From NCBI RefSeq assembly GCF_000349725.1, contig NZ_KB714697.1, positions 106,760-170,759 on the forward strand: 64,000 bases of DNA, given 5' to 3'. This stretch comes from Ligilactobacillus pobuzihii E100301 = KCTC 13174. GTDB taxonomy: Bacteria; Bacillota; Bacilli; Lactobacillales; Lactobacillaceae. Made by a program: the position numbers and the translations under genes. Of this stretch, positions 33,739 to 43,922 are shown piece after piece (within the stretch, counting starts at the first letter, position 1; each line of letters begins with the position of its first letter). The notes beneath the pieces were generated by a model. It saw nothing but the letters and a program-made list of their open reading frames with translations. It was not told the DNA's origin and searched no databases.

Positions 33739-33955
33739 TAGCCGTTGATGAAGAATAGTAATTTTGAATGAACTTGTTAGAGAGCGGACGTATTTGCTGT
33801 AAAGCCCGTCAAGTTCAATAAATGAAGACACTTTTAAGGTGTATGGTAACATACCGCATGCAGCGTTATCGCAAAGTGATAAATTAAGGTGGTACCGTGC
33901 ATACCTGCGCCCTTGTACAAGTTTTTTACTTGGCAGGGGCTTTTTGTATGTGTTG
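33739..33955 (+). promoter_or_regulatory. T-box riboswitch of hisS-aspS, overlapping GAC/CAC specifier
   Basis: The antiterminator motif AAGGTGGTACCGTGC lies at 33886-33900 and the competing terminator (GCCC...GGGGC, then five T) ends near 33945. The specifier region reads GAAGACACTTTT. Aligned to the Phe leader in this window the codon is GAC (Asp, 33827-33829), but CAC (His, 33829-33831) overlaps it by one base. Both cognate synthetases are encoded downstream. Confidence 0.88.
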
Positions 33956-34105
33956 TTCTAAAGGTATATAAATATTATTTTATATAGTGTTGTAATTAGA
34001 TCGAATACATGCTGTGAAAATAAAATTTCACATAGTAATATAATGGTGGGTAAATCAAAGGTTAAATATCCATTAAATTGAGTTTTAAATCATAGGAGGA
34101 ATATT

Positions 34106-35404
34106 ATGAGATATCAACGTCCAAAGGGTACTGCGGATATTTTGCCAAAAGAAGCAAAACAATGGTCTGCGGTTGAAAGTCGGGCACGTGAGGTGTTCGA
34201 AAAATATAGATATCAAGAAATGAGAACACCAATGTTTGAAAGCTTTGATGTCTTTTCAAGAACATCAGGGGAAACATCAGATATCGTGACCAAAGAAATG
34301 TACGATTTTTATGATAAAGGTGATCGTCACATTACATTACGTCCAGAAGGAACGGCAGGTATTGTTAGAGCTTACGTAGAAAATAAATTATACGGTCCGG
34401 AAGTTCAAAAACCTTTTAAAACTTTTTATATGGGACCAATGTTTAGATATGAACGTCCACAATCCGGGAGATTACGTCAATTTCATCAAATCGGTGTTGA
34501 AGCCTTCGGGGCTGATTCACCAGCACTTGACGTTGAAGTCATTTCACTTGCGATGGCCTTATTGAATAGTGTGGGTTTGCATAGTTTAAAACTCAGTTTA
34601 AATACCTTAGGTGACAATGAATCGCGCCAAAATTATCGACAGGCTTTGATAGACTTTTTGGAACCGCACGAAGCAGAACTTTCCAAAGATTCAAAAGAAA
34701 GATTGCATAAGAATCCTCTACGTGTTTTAGATAGTAAGGATGCAAATGACCAAAAAATTGTGGCAGAAGCACCTTCGATCTTAGATTATTTAACTTCAGA
34801 TGCAACAAAGCATTTTACATTAGTTAAACAGTATTTAGATGCACTTGAAATTCCATACGAAATCGATTCAAATATGGTTCGTGGTTTAGATTATTATAAT
34901 CATACAATATTTGAAGTTATGTCTGATTCCAAGGCTTTTGGCGGTAAATGGACAACCGTTTGTGCTGGTGGTCGTTATAATGGTTTAGTCGAACAATTAG
35001 GCGGACCAGAAACGCCAGGAGTTGGATTTGGCCTGGGAGTTGAACGTTTGTTGTTGATTTTAGATGCTGAAGACATTGAATTAAGCGAACAACAAGATCT
35101 AGACGTTTATGTCGTTGGCATTGGCGAAAAAGCAGACATTGAAAGTCTAAAAATAGTTCAAGCGTTAAGACAACAAGGGTTTAGTGCTGAACGTGATTAT
35201 TTGAATAAAAAACCGAAAGGCCAATTTAAAGCGGCTAATAAAGCTAATGCTAATTATACGTTGACGATCGGCCAAGAAGAATTAGATCAACAAAAAGTAA
35301 ATTTGAAAGACATGCGTACTAGTCAACAAGAGTCAGTTGGGTTGTCGCAAATATATACTGATTTTGCTCAAGCTAAATCAGTTTTAGACGAAAAGGAGAA
35401 TTAA
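34106..35404 (+). CDS. hisS: Histidyl-tRNA synthetase
   Basis: A 432-residue class II synthetase. Motif 1 region [17 protein letters not shown], motif 2 [32 protein letters not shown], histidine-specific signatures [15 protein letters not shown] and [13 protein letters not shown], motif 3 [14 protein letters not shown], then a C-terminal anticodon-binding domain. AGGAGG precedes the ATG. First gene after the T-box leader; aspS follows 6 bases later. Confidence 0.97.
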   Translation: MRYQRPKGTADILPKEAKQWSAVESRAREVFEKYRYQEMRTPMFESFDVFSRTSGETSDIVTKEMYDFYDKGDRHITLRPEGTAGIVRAYVENKLYGPEVQKPFKTFYMGPMFRYERPQSGRLRQFHQIGVEAFGADSPALDVEVISLAMALLNSVGLHSLKLSLNTLGDNESRQNYRQALIDFLEPHEAELSKDSKERLHKNPLRVLDSKDANDQKIVAEAPSILDYLTSDATKHFTLVKQYLDALEIPYEIDSNMVRGLDYYNHTIFEVMSDSKAFGGKWTTVCAGGRYNGLVEQLGGPETPGVGFGLGVERLLLILDAEDIELSEQQDLDVYVVGIGEKADIESLKIVQALRQQGFSAERDYLNKKPKGQFKAANKANANYTLTIGQEELDQQKVNLKDMRTSQQESVGLSQIYTDFAQAKSVLDEKEN

Positions 35405-35410
35405 TTAGAT

Positions 35411-37201
35411 ATGAAAAGGACAACATATGCGGGATCAGTTGATGAGTCGTATTTAGGTAAAGAAGTTGTTTTAAAGGGGTGGGTTCAAAAAAGACGCGAC
35501 CTAGGAAACTTAATTTTTATAGACCTTAGAGACCGTAAAGGTATCGTTCAATTAGTGTTTAGTCAAGAATTTAATGCAGATGCATTAGCAGTTGCCGATA
35601 CTTTACGTGGCGAATTCGTGATCGAAATCTCAGGTAAAGTGGTTGCACGTGCTGATGGTGCGATCAACTCGGACATGAAGACTGGTAAAATCGAAGTCGA
35701 AGTTCACGAAATCAACGTCTTAAATAAATCAAAGACTCCACCATTTTATATCCAAGATAATACTAATGCTTCTGACGATCTACGTCTCAAATACCGGTAT
35801 TTAGACTTACGACGGCCAGAAATGCAACGTGGATTATTGATCAGAAACAAGATCACTCAAGCTGTGCATCGTTATTTAGATAGCAATGAATTTGTCGATA
35901 TTGAAACGCCTTATTTAACTAAATCTACTCCTGAAGGAGCACGTGATTATTTGGTACCATCGCGTGTGTATCCCGGACATTTTTATGCTCTGCCACAATC
36001 GCCTCAATTATTCAAGCAATTGTTAATGGGTGCGGGTTTTGACCGTTATTATCAAATCGCTCGTTGTTTCCGTGACGAAGATCTGCGTGGTGATCGTCAA
36101 CCTGAATTTACACAGATCGACTTAGAAATGTCCTTTATGACGGCACAAGAGATTCAAGAAATGACTGAAGGTCTATTGAAAGCAGTTATGAAAGAAGCGG
36201 TCGATTTTGAACTTACAACACCGATCCCTCGTATCACTTGGAATGAAGCTATGGATCGTTTTGGTTCAGATAAACCAGATATTCGTTTTGACATGGAGTT
36301 ACACGATATGTCCGCTGTTGTTAAGGGTGCTGGTTTTAAAGTGTTTGATTCTGTTTTGGAAAATGATGGTCAGGTTAAAGCGATTGCTGTTCCTGGTGGC
36401 GCTAAAGCCTATTCGCGTAAACAGATCGATGCTAAACAAGATTATATCAAACGTTTTGGTGCCAAAGGTTTAGCTTGGGTCAAAGTAACTGCAGATGGCT
36501 TGCAAGGTCCAATCGCTAAATTCTTTAATGATAAGGCAGATAGTATTACTAGTGCAGTAAAAGCAAATGTAGGGGATCTTATCTTGTTTGTTGCCGATAA
36601 GCGCCAAGTTGTCGCAGATGCATTAGGATATTTAAGAACTTCGATCGCTAAAGAAATGGATATGATCGACAAATCAGCATTTGCCTTTATCTGGGTCGTT
36701 GATTGGCCGTTATTTGAATATAGTGAAGATTTTGGTCGTTATATTGCTGCACATCATCCGTTTACAATGCCAAATGAAGAAGACCTTGAATTACTTAAAA
36801 CGGATCCGCATAAGTGCCACGCACAAAGTTATGATATTGTCTTAAATGGATATGAACTTGGTGGAGGCTCGATCCGTATTCATCGTCGTGATATTCAAGA
36901 GCAGATGTTTACAGCTTTAGACTTTACTAAAGAAAAAGCTGAAGAACAGTTTGGCTGGTTCATGGAAGCCTTAGATTATGGCTTTCCACCTCATGGCGGC
37001 TTGGCTTTAGGCTTGGATCGTTTCGCGATGCTGCTGTCAGGTAAAGATAACATACGTGAAGTCATTGCATATCCGAAAAATTCTAAGGCATCCGAACCGC
37101 TAACCAATGCTCCTAGCTTTGTTTCAGGTAAGCAACTGGACGAATTATATCTCAAACCTGAGATTCCAGCTGATGCCAAGGCAAATAAATCAGAAGAATA
37201 A
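35411..37201 (+). CDS. aspS: Aspartyl-tRNA synthetase (bacterial type)
   Basis: A 596-residue class II enzyme. The N-terminal OB-fold anticodon-binding domain ([22 protein letters not shown]) precedes the catalytic core with [11 protein letters not shown], motif 2 [24 protein letters not shown], the bacterial GAD insertion (about residues 285-415) and motif 3 [16 protein letters not shown]. Presence of the GAD domain identifies the bacterial rather than archaeal form; whether it also charges tRNA-Asn cannot be told by eye. Shares the transcript and T-box of hisS. Confidence 0.97.
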   Translation: MKRTTYAGSVDESYLGKEVVLKGWVQKRRDLGNLIFIDLRDRKGIVQLVFSQEFNADALAVADTLRGEFVIEISGKVVARADGAINSDMKTGKIEVEVHEINVLNKSKTPPFYIQDNTNASDDLRLKYRYLDLRRPEMQRGLLIRNKITQAVHRYLDSNEFVDIETPYLTKSTPEGARDYLVPSRVYPGHFYALPQSPQLFKQLLMGAGFDRYYQIARCFRDEDLRGDRQPEFTQIDLEMSFMTAQEIQEMTEGLLKAVMKEAVDFELTTPIPRITWNEAMDRFGSDKPDIRFDMELHDMSAVVKGAGFKVFDSVLENDGQVKAIAVPGGAKAYSRKQIDAKQDYIKRFGAKGLAWVKVTADGLQGPIAKFFNDKADSITSAVKANVGDLILFVADKRQVVADALGYLRTSIAKEMDMIDKSAFAFIWVVDWPLFEYSEDFGRYIAAHHPFTMPNEEDLELLKTDPHKCHAQSYDIVLNGYELGGGSIRIHRRDIQEQMFTALDFTKEKAEEQFGWFMEALDYGFPPHGGLALGLDRFAMLLSGKDNIREVIAYPKNSKASEPLTNAPSFVSGKQLDELYLKPEIPADAKANKSEE

Positions 37202-37207
37202 TTTTTT

Positions 37208-37245
37208 AAGATCTGCTTGTGATTGGTTCAAAGCAGATCTTTTTG
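37208..37245 (+). terminator. Terminator of hisS-aspS
   Basis: An 11-bp perfect stem AAGATCTGCTT/AAGCAGATCTT (37208-37218 with 37231-37241) is followed by T residues; flanks allow both directions. Confidence 0.85.
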
Positions 37246-37375
37246 CGTTGCAAATTTAGTCTAATTAAGCCTTTGGTAATTCTTGATATAGATTGTTATA
37301 ATAAAAGTACTTAATTTAAGAAATATTGATCCTACTGGTCATTACCAGTAAACAAAAAGGAGAAATTTATATAAA

Positions 37376-38248
37376 ATGGATGAGCTGCAGCAGATATGGA
37401 AAAGACATGCGTATGTGATGAGAGCTTCGAGCGCATTTATGTACGGAATAATCGTTTCGGTCGCAATGAACTTTTTTTGGACTCCGGGACATATATATTC
37501 TTCAGGGATAACAGGCTTAGCACAGTTACTTGCAACTATTAGTAAAAACAATTCGCTCTCTTTAACAACTGCTTTTTGGTTATTTGCTTTGAATTTGCCC
37601 TTATTCGGTGTTGCTTGGAAACAAATTGGCCATCGCTTTAGTATCTTTACTTTCCTTGCGGTTATTTTTTCCAGTATTATGATCAAAGTCATGCATCCAA
37701 TAAATTTGACTAGCGATCCTATTATTTGTGCCATCTTTGGTGGTGCAGTTAATGGTTTTGGGACAGGTATGGCATTAAAAAACGGAATTTCGACTGGTGG
37801 TTTAGACATTTTAGGTTTAGTGATCAAAAAGCACACTGGTAAATCAATCGGTACGATCAATATTATTTTTAACGGATTTATAGTGCTCGCTGCTGGTTTT
37901 ATGTTTGGTTGGCCTTATGCTTTTTATTCAGCCTTAGGTTTAGTTGTTAACGCTAAAGTTATGGATATGGTTTATACACGCCAGAAAAAAATGCAAGTCA
38001 TGATCGTAACATCTTCGCCTAATAGCGTGATCGAGTCATTACAAACTCGGTTGAGACGGGGGGTTACGATCGTACACGGAGCAGAGGGTGCGTATAAGCA
38101 TGATGCTAAAACAATCTTGTTTACAGTTATCTCGCGTTATGAACAACCAGAACTCCAGCGTGCAATGCAAGAAGCTGACCCTCATGCTTTTGTCAGTATT
38201 GCCGAAGACGTTCATATCATGGGGCATTTTTATGAACCAGACCTTTAA
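37376..38248 (+). CDS. YitT-family membrane protein (DUF161/DUF2179)
   Basis: A 290-residue protein with about five membrane helices in the first 190 residues (segments near 20-40, 55-75, 85-105, 110-130 and 155-180), including GGAVNGFGTGMALKNGISTGGLDILG, the hallmark Gly-rich DUF161 region. The soluble C-terminal part (about 205-290, MQVMIVTSSPNSVIESLQ to DVHIMGHF) is the DUF2179 domain, a ferredoxin-like regulatory fold. Function in the family is unproven; transport is suspected. AAAGGAG precedes the ATG. Confidence 0.9.
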   Translation: MDELQQIWKRHAYVMRASSAFMYGIIVSVAMNFFWTPGHIYSSGITGLAQLLATISKNNSLSLTTAFWLFALNLPLFGVAWKQIGHRFSIFTFLAVIFSSIMIKVMHPINLTSDPIICAIFGGAVNGFGTGMALKNGISTGGLDILGLVIKKHTGKSIGTINIIFNGFIVLAAGFMFGWPYAFYSALGLVVNAKVMDMVYTRQKKMQVMIVTSSPNSVIESLQTRLRRGVTIVHGAEGAYKHDAKTILFTVISRYEQPELQRAMQEADPHAFVSIAEDVHIMGHFYEPDL

Positions 38249-38272
38249 TGATCGGAGATGTATCTTTAACAA

Positions 38273-39445
38273 ATGTTCAAAACTATTTATTTATGGCTAA
38301 TATCTTGTCTTGCCAGACTATTTTGGCATAATGTCGACGGCAGTGTAGTTTATTTGATGAGTTTTGTTGGTAATGAAAATTTTATTATTCGTCTAGCACA
38401 ACGTGTCAAACAGGAGCCAGGCGGGCATTTAACGGTGCTTTATCGTCCAAATTGTCAGCGAAGCGTTGTAGAATTGCAAGAGCATGGTATTAAATGTGTC
38501 GAATTTTCAGACGGTTTTTCCTTTTTAATTCATCAGTTAAAAAGTGTGGTGCAAGCGCGTTTGATTTTTGCTGATAACTATTACGCCTTTCTGGGTGGCT
38601 GTGTACTGGATCATGAGCAGACACGTATTGTACAATTATGGCACGCTAACGGCGCAGTTAAAACTTTTGGTTGGGAAGAGCCGCGGACTAAGGATAGGTC
38701 ACTGAGTGACAAAAAACGTTTTCAAAAAGTTTATGACCAATTTGATGATTTTGTAGTGGGTTCTGCAAAAATGGGTGAGGTTTTTTGTAATAGTTATCAT
38801 CAACCAACTGAAAAAATTAATATTCTAGGCTATCCGCGTACAGATCTTCTTTTTTCTAATGAAAAAAAAGCACAAAAACGTAAACAAATTTATAGTCAAC
38901 ATCCTGAATTGCGGGATGCGGAAGTCATTTTATATGCACCAACGTATCGTGAAACATTGACAGGTGAAATATATTTTGAATTACCACAAGATTTCACAAC
39001 GATGCTGGACCAATTAAATGATGATCAAGTAGTAGTCATGAAATTACATCCGCAGAATAATGATGAAGTAAAAAGACTGAAACAGCAAAATTTAGCACAT
39101 GTTGTCTGGGTCGATGATTTTACCACTGATGAGTTATTATTAGTTACTCAACGTTTGATCACTGATTATTCTTCAGTGATTTTTGACTATACACTTTTAG
39201 AAAATGCTCAAGAAATTATTTTTTATTGTTATGATTTTGAAAAGTATGCACAGATAGTGGGTTTACAAAAAGATTTTAATGAATGGATCCCCGGCGAGTT
39301 AGTTTACAGTGCAAAAGAACTTCAGCAGCTTTTATTAGCCCCGTTACAGCCAACAGATTTTACTGCCTTTAACCATTTGTGGAATAAGGAAAATGATGGA
39401 AATTCTGTCCAAAGAGTTTTAGAAAATTATTTTTATGGTAACTAA
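38273..39445 (+). CDS. CDP-glycerol glycerophosphotransferase family protein (teichoic acid type)
   Basis: A 390-residue GT-B enzyme of the TagB/TagF family, which transfers glycerol phosphate from CDP-glycerol during wall teichoic acid synthesis. Family features are VQLWHANGAVKTFGWEEP (catalytic His), LGYPRTDLLF, VILYAPTYRE, MKLHPQNN and the late LITDYSSVIFDYTLLE. It is shorter than polymerising TagF, more like the priming TagB form. There is no other teichoic-acid gene nearby. A very short N-terminal hydrophobic helix (YLWLISCLARLF) suggests membrane association. It begins 24 bases after the yitT-like gene. Confidence 0.88.
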   Translation: MFKTIYLWLISCLARLFWHNVDGSVVYLMSFVGNENFIIRLAQRVKQEPGGHLTVLYRPNCQRSVVELQEHGIKCVEFSDGFSFLIHQLKSVVQARLIFADNYYAFLGGCVLDHEQTRIVQLWHANGAVKTFGWEEPRTKDRSLSDKKRFQKVYDQFDDFVVGSAKMGEVFCNSYHQPTEKINILGYPRTDLLFSNEKKAQKRKQIYSQHPELRDAEVILYAPTYRETLTGEIYFELPQDFTTMLDQLNDDQVVVMKLHPQNNDEVKRLKQQNLAHVVWVDDFTTDELLLVTQRLITDYSSVIFDYTLLENAQEIIFYCYDFEKYAQIVGLQKDFNEWIPGELVYSAKELQQLLLAPLQPTDFTAFNHLWNKENDGNSVQRVLENYFYGN

Positions 39446-39486
39446 AATTGAATTACTGAAAGTATCTTGATTTAAGGGAGCGATGT

Positions 39487-40392
39487 ATGATGCGATTAGG
39501 ATGTCATGTTAATATGCGTGGAAAAGAAATGTTGTTAGGTTCAGCCAATCAGGCAGCTAGTTATGGTGCCAATACGTTTATGGTTTATACAGGTGCACCG
39601 CAAAATACGAAGAGAAAAGATGTTTCTCAAATGAATATTCCGGCTGCGCATCAGTATATGCAAGAACAAGATATAAAAGACATCGTGATCCATGCTCCAT
39701 ATATTGTTAATTTAGGTAATACAAAAAAGCCACAAAACTTTGAATTTGCCGTTGACTTTTTGCGTGCTGAAATCAAAAGGGCACAGGCTTTAGGTGCAAA
39801 ACAAATTACTTTACACCCAGGCAGTCACGTTGGTTTAGGTACTGATGTTGCTATTAAAAATATTGCACGAGGGCTAGATGAAGCAATAGATCCTAGTAGT
39901 GATGTTCAAATTTCATTAGAAACAATGGCAGGCAAGGGGACTGAAGTGGGCAAAACTTTTGAGCAATTAGCACAAATCATTGAGCGAAGTCAAAAAAATG
40001 AGCATATTTCGATTACCCTAGATACGTGCCATACTAATGATGCTGGTTATAATATAAAAAATGATTTTGATGGTGTTTTGAATGAATTTGACCATATTAT
40101 TGGTTTGAACCGCTTGAAAGTTTTGCACATTAATGATTCTAAAAATGAGCGTGGCACCCACAAAGACCGCCATGAAAATATCGGTTGTGGTACGGTCGGA
40201 TTTGCTGCTTTGAACCAGGTAGTTCATCACCCGCAGTTAGTAGATATTCCAAAAATAATGGAAACTCCTTATGTTGGTCCACAGAAAAATGATAAGTTTG
40301 CTCCGTATGCATATGAGATCGAAATGTTTAAAAGCCAAAAATTTGAGCCAAATTTGAAAGATTTAATTTATACCGCTCAAGGAAAATTGTGA
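39487..40392 (+). CDS. nfo: Endonuclease IV (AP endonuclease)
   Basis: A 301-residue zinc enzyme that cuts DNA 5' of abasic sites in base-excision repair. AP2 TIM-barrel motifs are visible: [42 protein letters not shown] and [25 protein letters not shown]. Metal-binding His and Asp residues are kept. Two consecutive ATG codons are possible starts; GGGAGCGATGT precedes both. Confidence 0.95.
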   Translation: MMRLGCHVNMRGKEMLLGSANQAASYGANTFMVYTGAPQNTKRKDVSQMNIPAAHQYMQEQDIKDIVIHAPYIVNLGNTKKPQNFEFAVDFLRAEIKRAQALGAKQITLHPGSHVGLGTDVAIKNIARGLDEAIDPSSDVQISLETMAGKGTEVGKTFEQLAQIIERSQKNEHISITLDTCHTNDAGYNIKNDFDGVLNEFDHIIGLNRLKVLHINDSKNERGTHKDRHENIGCGTVGFAALNQVVHHPQLVDIPKIMETPYVGPQKNDKFAPYAYEIEMFKSQKFEPNLKDLIYTAQGKL

Positions 40393-40398
40393 ATTATT

Positions 40399-40445
40399 AA
40401 AAGCGTCGCACAAACACGAAAATTACGTGTATCTGCGGCGCTTTT
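40399..40445. terminator. Bidirectional terminator between nfo and ppsR
   Basis: AAAAGCGTCGCA (40399-40410) pairs with TGCGGCGCTTTT (40434-40445), one G-T pair, with A/T-runs on both sides of the convergent junction. Confidence 0.8.
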
Positions 40446-40452
40446 AAGGTTT

Positions 40453-41280
40453 TTATTCAGTTGAATTTTGCTGTTCATTTAAACTTTCAATAATTAAGGT
40501 GGCTGTTTCTTCAATCGATTTGTTTGCAGTATTGATCACTAAACAGCCAAGTTTACGATATAATTCTTGTGCGAAGTTCAATTCATTATTAATATTACCT
40601 AAGTTGGAATAGTGTGAATCAGGATCCAAACCGTAGGCGACCATCCGTTGGCGGCGGATCGAATTTAAAATCGCCGGATCATTAGTTAAGCCAAAAATTT
40701 TACGTTGATCTATCTCATAAAGTTCATCTGGTATTTTGGTTTTAGGGACGAGCGGCAAATTGGCGACTTTATATCCTTTATTAGCTAAATATAATGAAAG
40801 CGGGGTTTTTGAAGTCCGTGAAACTCCCAATAAAACGATGTCTGCTTGCGTAAACCCACTGGGGTCTTTACCATCATCGTAAGTAACCGCGAATTCCATG
40901 CATTCTATCCGTTTAAAGTAATCTTTGTCAGTATGATGATTCATTCCAGCTTCCAGTCGTGGTGCAACTTTAGTTTGTTGCTCAAGCATGTCTAATAGTT
41001 GTTCTAGTGCTCCTAGACATTGGAGTGAATTTTCCTGGCAGAATTTATCGATTTGTTCAGATAAGTTTTTTAACACCAAAGTGTGTACGATAATTGCGTT
41101 GACCCGTTTAGCACGTTTTAAGATCCCACTTAATAAAGAAGATGTCCTGACTAAGGGGTATTGTTGAATCTCAAAATCAACTTCTGGAAACTGAGCGACA
41201 GTGGCTTGTACTAAATTATAAGCAGTTTCACCGATTGAATCCGAAATGACAAATATAATTGTTTTTTTCTTTTCTGGCAT
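40453..41280 (-). CDS. ppsR: Pyruvate, phosphate dikinase regulatory protein (kinase/pyrophosphorylase)
   Basis: A 275-residue DUF299 protein that switches PPDK (or PEP synthase) off by ADP-dependent phosphorylation and on by Pi-dependent dephosphorylation. Signatures are the start FVISDSIGETAYNLV and the P-loop GVSRTSKTPLSLYLANKGYKVANLPLVP. Length is normal. GAGGAGG precedes the ATG. Its target PPDK is not in the window. The 355-base gap behind it holds the rpsU promoter and otherwise A/T-rich sequence in which I see nothing. Confidence 0.93.
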   Translation of the reverse strand: MPEKKKTIIFVISDSIGETAYNLVQATVAQFPEVDFEIQQYPLVRTSSLLSGILKRAKRVNAIIVHTLVLKNLSEQIDKFCQENSLQCLGALEQLLDMLEQQTKVAPRLEAGMNHHTDKDYFKRIECMEFAVTYDDGKDPSGFTQADIVLLGVSRTSKTPLSLYLANKGYKVANLPLVPKTKIPDELYEIDQRKIFGLTNDPAILNSIRRQRMVAYGLDPDSHYSNLGNINNELNFAQELYRKLGCLVINTANKSIEETATLIIESLNEQQNSTE

Positions 41281-41525
41281 CTAAATTCCTCCTCGTATAA
41301 TTAGGCGGCTGAAGCTGGACGATCACCATTATCTTTATTTCAATTATACCTGTTAAATTAAATGAATAAAACCATTGATTGATTTTGAGCTGTACAGGAG
41401 TGTATTAGTAAAATAACAATATTGATAAAAATTGACCAGAGATATAGATGAGAACAAAGATTTACTAAAAAGGTCTCTTAATTAGCTAAATAAGTGGAAA
41501 ATTTGTAATTAGACTTTAATAGATA

Positions 41526-41554
41526 TTGACGCCTATTTTATGTTTATGTATAAT
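41526..41554 (+). promoter_or_regulatory. Promoter of rpsU
   Basis: TTGACG (41526-41531) and perfect TATAAT (41549-41554) spaced by 17 bases, about 80 bases ahead of rpsU. Confidence 0.85.
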
Positions 41555-41636
41555 GATAAGGAACTGTTAAGTTTGTATTGATACATTATGCAATTTTATA
41601 CGGTTACACTTTAAGCTCGGAGGGAGGGAAAACATC

Positions 41637-41822
41637 ATGTCAAAGACAGTCGTTCGTAAAAACGAATCTCTTGATGACGCTCTTCGTCGCTTCAAACGTA
41701 CCGTTTCCAAAACAGGTACGTTACAAGAATACCGGAAACGTGAATTCTACGAGAAGCCAAGTGTTAAGCGTAAGAAAAAATCTGAAGCAGCTAGAAAACG
41801 TAAAAACAAACGTCGTTTCTAA
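41637..41822 (+). CDS. rpsU: Ribosomal protein bS21
   Basis: A 61-residue very basic protein of the small ribosomal subunit, recognised by [21 protein letters not shown] at the start and the Arg/Lys-rich tail. It is at the long end of the family range. A strong ribosome site GGAGGGAGGG precedes the ATG. yqeY follows after 21 bases, the usual rpsU-yqeY pair. Confidence 0.97.
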   Translation: MSKTVVRKNESLDDALRRFKRTVSKTGTLQEYRKREFYEKPSVKRKKKSEAARKRKNKRRF

Positions 41823-41843
41823 AGTCCTAAGGGGGCAGATGTA

Positions 41844-42290
41844 GTGAGTTTGTTAGAAACACTGCAAAAAGATATGATCGCAGCTATGAAGGCTAAGGAT
41901 AAGGAAAAATTAAGTACTGTCCGGATGCTGAAATCTGCAGCAACAAATGAGCAAATTAATCTGGGGCATGATTTGACCTCGGATGAAGAAGTTGCCGTTT
42001 TGTCGCGTGAGCTTAAACAACGCAAAGATTCATTGGTTGAGTATGAAGCAGCGGATCGTCCTGATACAGTTGCACAGCTCCAAAATGAGATCAAGGTTGT
42101 TGAAAGCTATATGCCTACTCAGCTTAGTAGCGATGAGGTCAAACAAATCGTTGCCGAAACGATTACAGACGTCCATGCAAAAGGACCTAGTGATTTTGGT
42201 AAGGTTATGGGTGCTGTAATGCCAAAGGTAAAAGGCCAAGCTGATGGTAAACTAGTTAACTCAACTGTTAAAGAGTTACTTTCAAATTAA
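41844..42290 (+). CDS. yqeY: GatB/YqeY domain protein
   Basis: A 148-residue protein made only of the YqeY domain, related to the tail of GatB of the tRNA-dependent amidotransferase. Motifs: MIAAMKAKDKEKLSTVRMLKSA near the start, VESYMPTQLS in the middle, and DFGKVMGAVMPKVKGQADG near the end. Start is GTG behind AAGGGGGC. The molecular role in organisms with a stand-alone copy is not established; tRNA binding is likely. Confidence 0.92.
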   Translation: MSLLETLQKDMIAAMKAKDKEKLSTVRMLKSAATNEQINLGHDLTSDEEVAVLSRELKQRKDSLVEYEAADRPDTVAQLQNEIKVVESYMPTQLSSDEVKQIVAETITDVHAKGPSDFGKVMGAVMPKVKGQADGKLVNSTVKELLSN

Positions 42291-42297
42291 TTATGAG

Positions 42298-42329
42298 AGA
42301 GTTCGGCTTAATTTTGTCGGACTCTTTTT
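42298..42329 (+). terminator. Terminator of rpsU-yqeY
   Basis: AGAGTTCGGC (42298-42307) pairs with GTCGGACTCT (42316-42325) with G-T pairs, followed by five T. Confidence 0.8.
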
Positions 42330-42432
42330 GTGTATGTTGAAATTAGTATTTCAATATGGGAGACTTGTAAAAAAATAAGGGATAAGCTATATTTAAAGTA
42401 TCTTAAGTTACGATTTTAAAGGAGACGTTCAA

Positions 42433-43404
42433 TTGTCAGAAAAACAAGTAATTGAAAAAGAGCTGCACGTTGCTAAACCCGAAGTGCAAGCTGTTTTATT
42501 TGGTGTAAATGATAATTATTTGAAATTGATCGAAGAAGGACTGAATGTTACTATTCGGCCTTTTGGAGATGTGATCAAGATCGAAGGTGATCAGGATGCA
42601 GCTTCAAAGGCAACTGAGGTCATCAAAAAATTGACCACCTTAGTTGAACAAGGGGTTGGTATTTCTGAAAGTGATGTTCTTTCGGCACTCAAAATGGCCC
42701 AAAATGGGACACTAACTTACTTTCAGGATCTGTATAAGGAAACCTTGATCAAAGACAATAATGGACGTCCCGTACGGGTCAAAAATTTTGGACAACGTAA
42801 TTATGTACAGGCGATAAAGAATAATGACCTGGTTTTTGGGATCGGGCCTGCTGGGACTGGTAAAACCTTCTTGGCTGTTGTTATGGCGGTAGCGGCATTG
42901 AAGAAAAAAGAGGTCGAAAGGCTGATCTTGACCAGGCCAGCAGTCGAGGCTGGGGAATCTTTAGGTTTCTTACCAGGCGATCTGAAGGAAAAGGTCGATC
43001 CTTATTTACGGCCGATTTATGATGCTTTGTACGCGATCTTAGGTTCAGAACATACTGAAAGATTGATCGAGCGTGGTGTGATCGAAATTGCGCCCTTAGC
43101 CTATATGCGAGGAAGGACATTAGATAATGCTTTTGTGATCTTAGACGAAGCGCAAAACTCAACTCGTGCACAGATGAAGATGTTCTTGACGCGTTTAGGA
43201 TTTGGTTCGAAAATGATCGTGAACGGTGATATAAGTCAAATTGATTTGCCTAAAGGACACCAACAAAGTGGTCTGATCGATGCACGTAAAATTTTACAAG
43301 GTTTGCCACACATTAAGTTTATTCAATTTTCTGGAACTGAAGTAGTGCGTCACCCAGTGGTTTCAGAAATAATTGCAGCCTATGATAAGGTTGATAACCA
43401 GTAA
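42433..43404 (+). CDS. phoH: PhoH-like ATPase
   Basis: A 323-residue cytosolic ATPase. An N-terminal KH-like segment (IRPFGDVIKIEGDQDAASKATEVI) precedes the RecA-like PhoH core with Walker A GPAGTGKTFLA (near residue 138), Walker B AFVILDEAQNS and the NGDISQIDLP motif. The start is TTG behind AAAGGAGACG. It heads the phoH-ybeY-dgkA-era cluster, suggesting a role in RNA or ribosome processing together with YbeY; this is inferred from conserved context. Confidence 0.95.
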   Translation: MSEKQVIEKELHVAKPEVQAVLFGVNDNYLKLIEEGLNVTIRPFGDVIKIEGDQDAASKATEVIKKLTTLVEQGVGISESDVLSALKMAQNGTLTYFQDLYKETLIKDNNGRPVRVKNFGQRNYVQAIKNNDLVFGIGPAGTGKTFLAVVMAVAALKKKEVERLILTRPAVEAGESLGFLPGDLKEKVDPYLRPIYDALYAILGSEHTERLIERGVIEIAPLAYMRGRTLDNAFVILDEAQNSTRAQMKMFLTRLGFGSKMIVNGDISQIDLPKGHQQSGLIDARKILQGLPHIKFIQFSGTEVVRHPVVSEIIAAYDKVDNQ

Positions 43405-43442
43405 CTATTTATATTTAACAGAAAAAGAGGACTATTAAACTG

Positions 43443-43922
43443 ATGGATCTAGAAATTTTCGATGAAACAAAAAAGGCTTCAAAAGAATGGTTGAACATGA
43501 TCACGCAATTGTTAAACCATGCCGGCGATTATATTGATTTACCTGATAATACTGAAATGTCTGTGACGCTTGTTAATAATGACAGGATACATGCGATCAA
43601 TAAAGAATACCGCGGAGTCGATAAGGCAACTGATGTAATCAGTTTTGCAATTGAAGAAGATGATGGTGAAGAAGAACCAATTATTTTTAGTGATGATCTT
43701 GATATCGATATCCCTAAAAATATTGGTGATATTTTTGTTTCTTTAGAAAAAGTCAAGGAACAAGCTGAATATTTAGGACATTCTGAAGAAAGAGAATTGG
43801 GTTTTTTAGTCGTTCATGGTTTTTTACATTTGAACAGTTATGATCATATGAAAGCCGAAGATGAAAAAGAGATGTTTGACTTACAAAGAAAGATTTTGGA
43901 TGCTTATGGTCTTAAAAGATAA
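43443..43922 (+). CDS. ybeY: Endoribonuclease YbeY (rRNA maturation factor)
   Basis: A 159-residue zinc-dependent RNase acting in 16S rRNA 3'-end maturation and ribosome quality control. The zinc site HGFLHLNSYDH (H-x3-H-x5-H) is near residue 122; YRGVDKATDVISFA is the other family signature. Ser replaces the more common Gly in the HLxGYDH motif, a mild variation. It overlaps the start of dgkA by about 23 bases. Confidence 0.96.
   Translation: MDLEIFDETKKASKEWLNMITQLLNHAGDYIDLPDNTEMSVTLVNNDRIHAINKEYRGVDKATDVISFAIEEDDGEEEPIIFSDDLDIDIPKNIGDIFVSLEKVKEQAEYLGHSEERELGFLVVHGFLHLNSYDHMKAEDEKEMFDLQRKILDAYGLKR

Noticed and set aside
33589..33852. 87-codon minus-strand frame over the hisS leader
   Set aside because: It overlaps the T-box leader and the region behind the amidase start; no ribosome site, Lys/Phe-rich chance translation.
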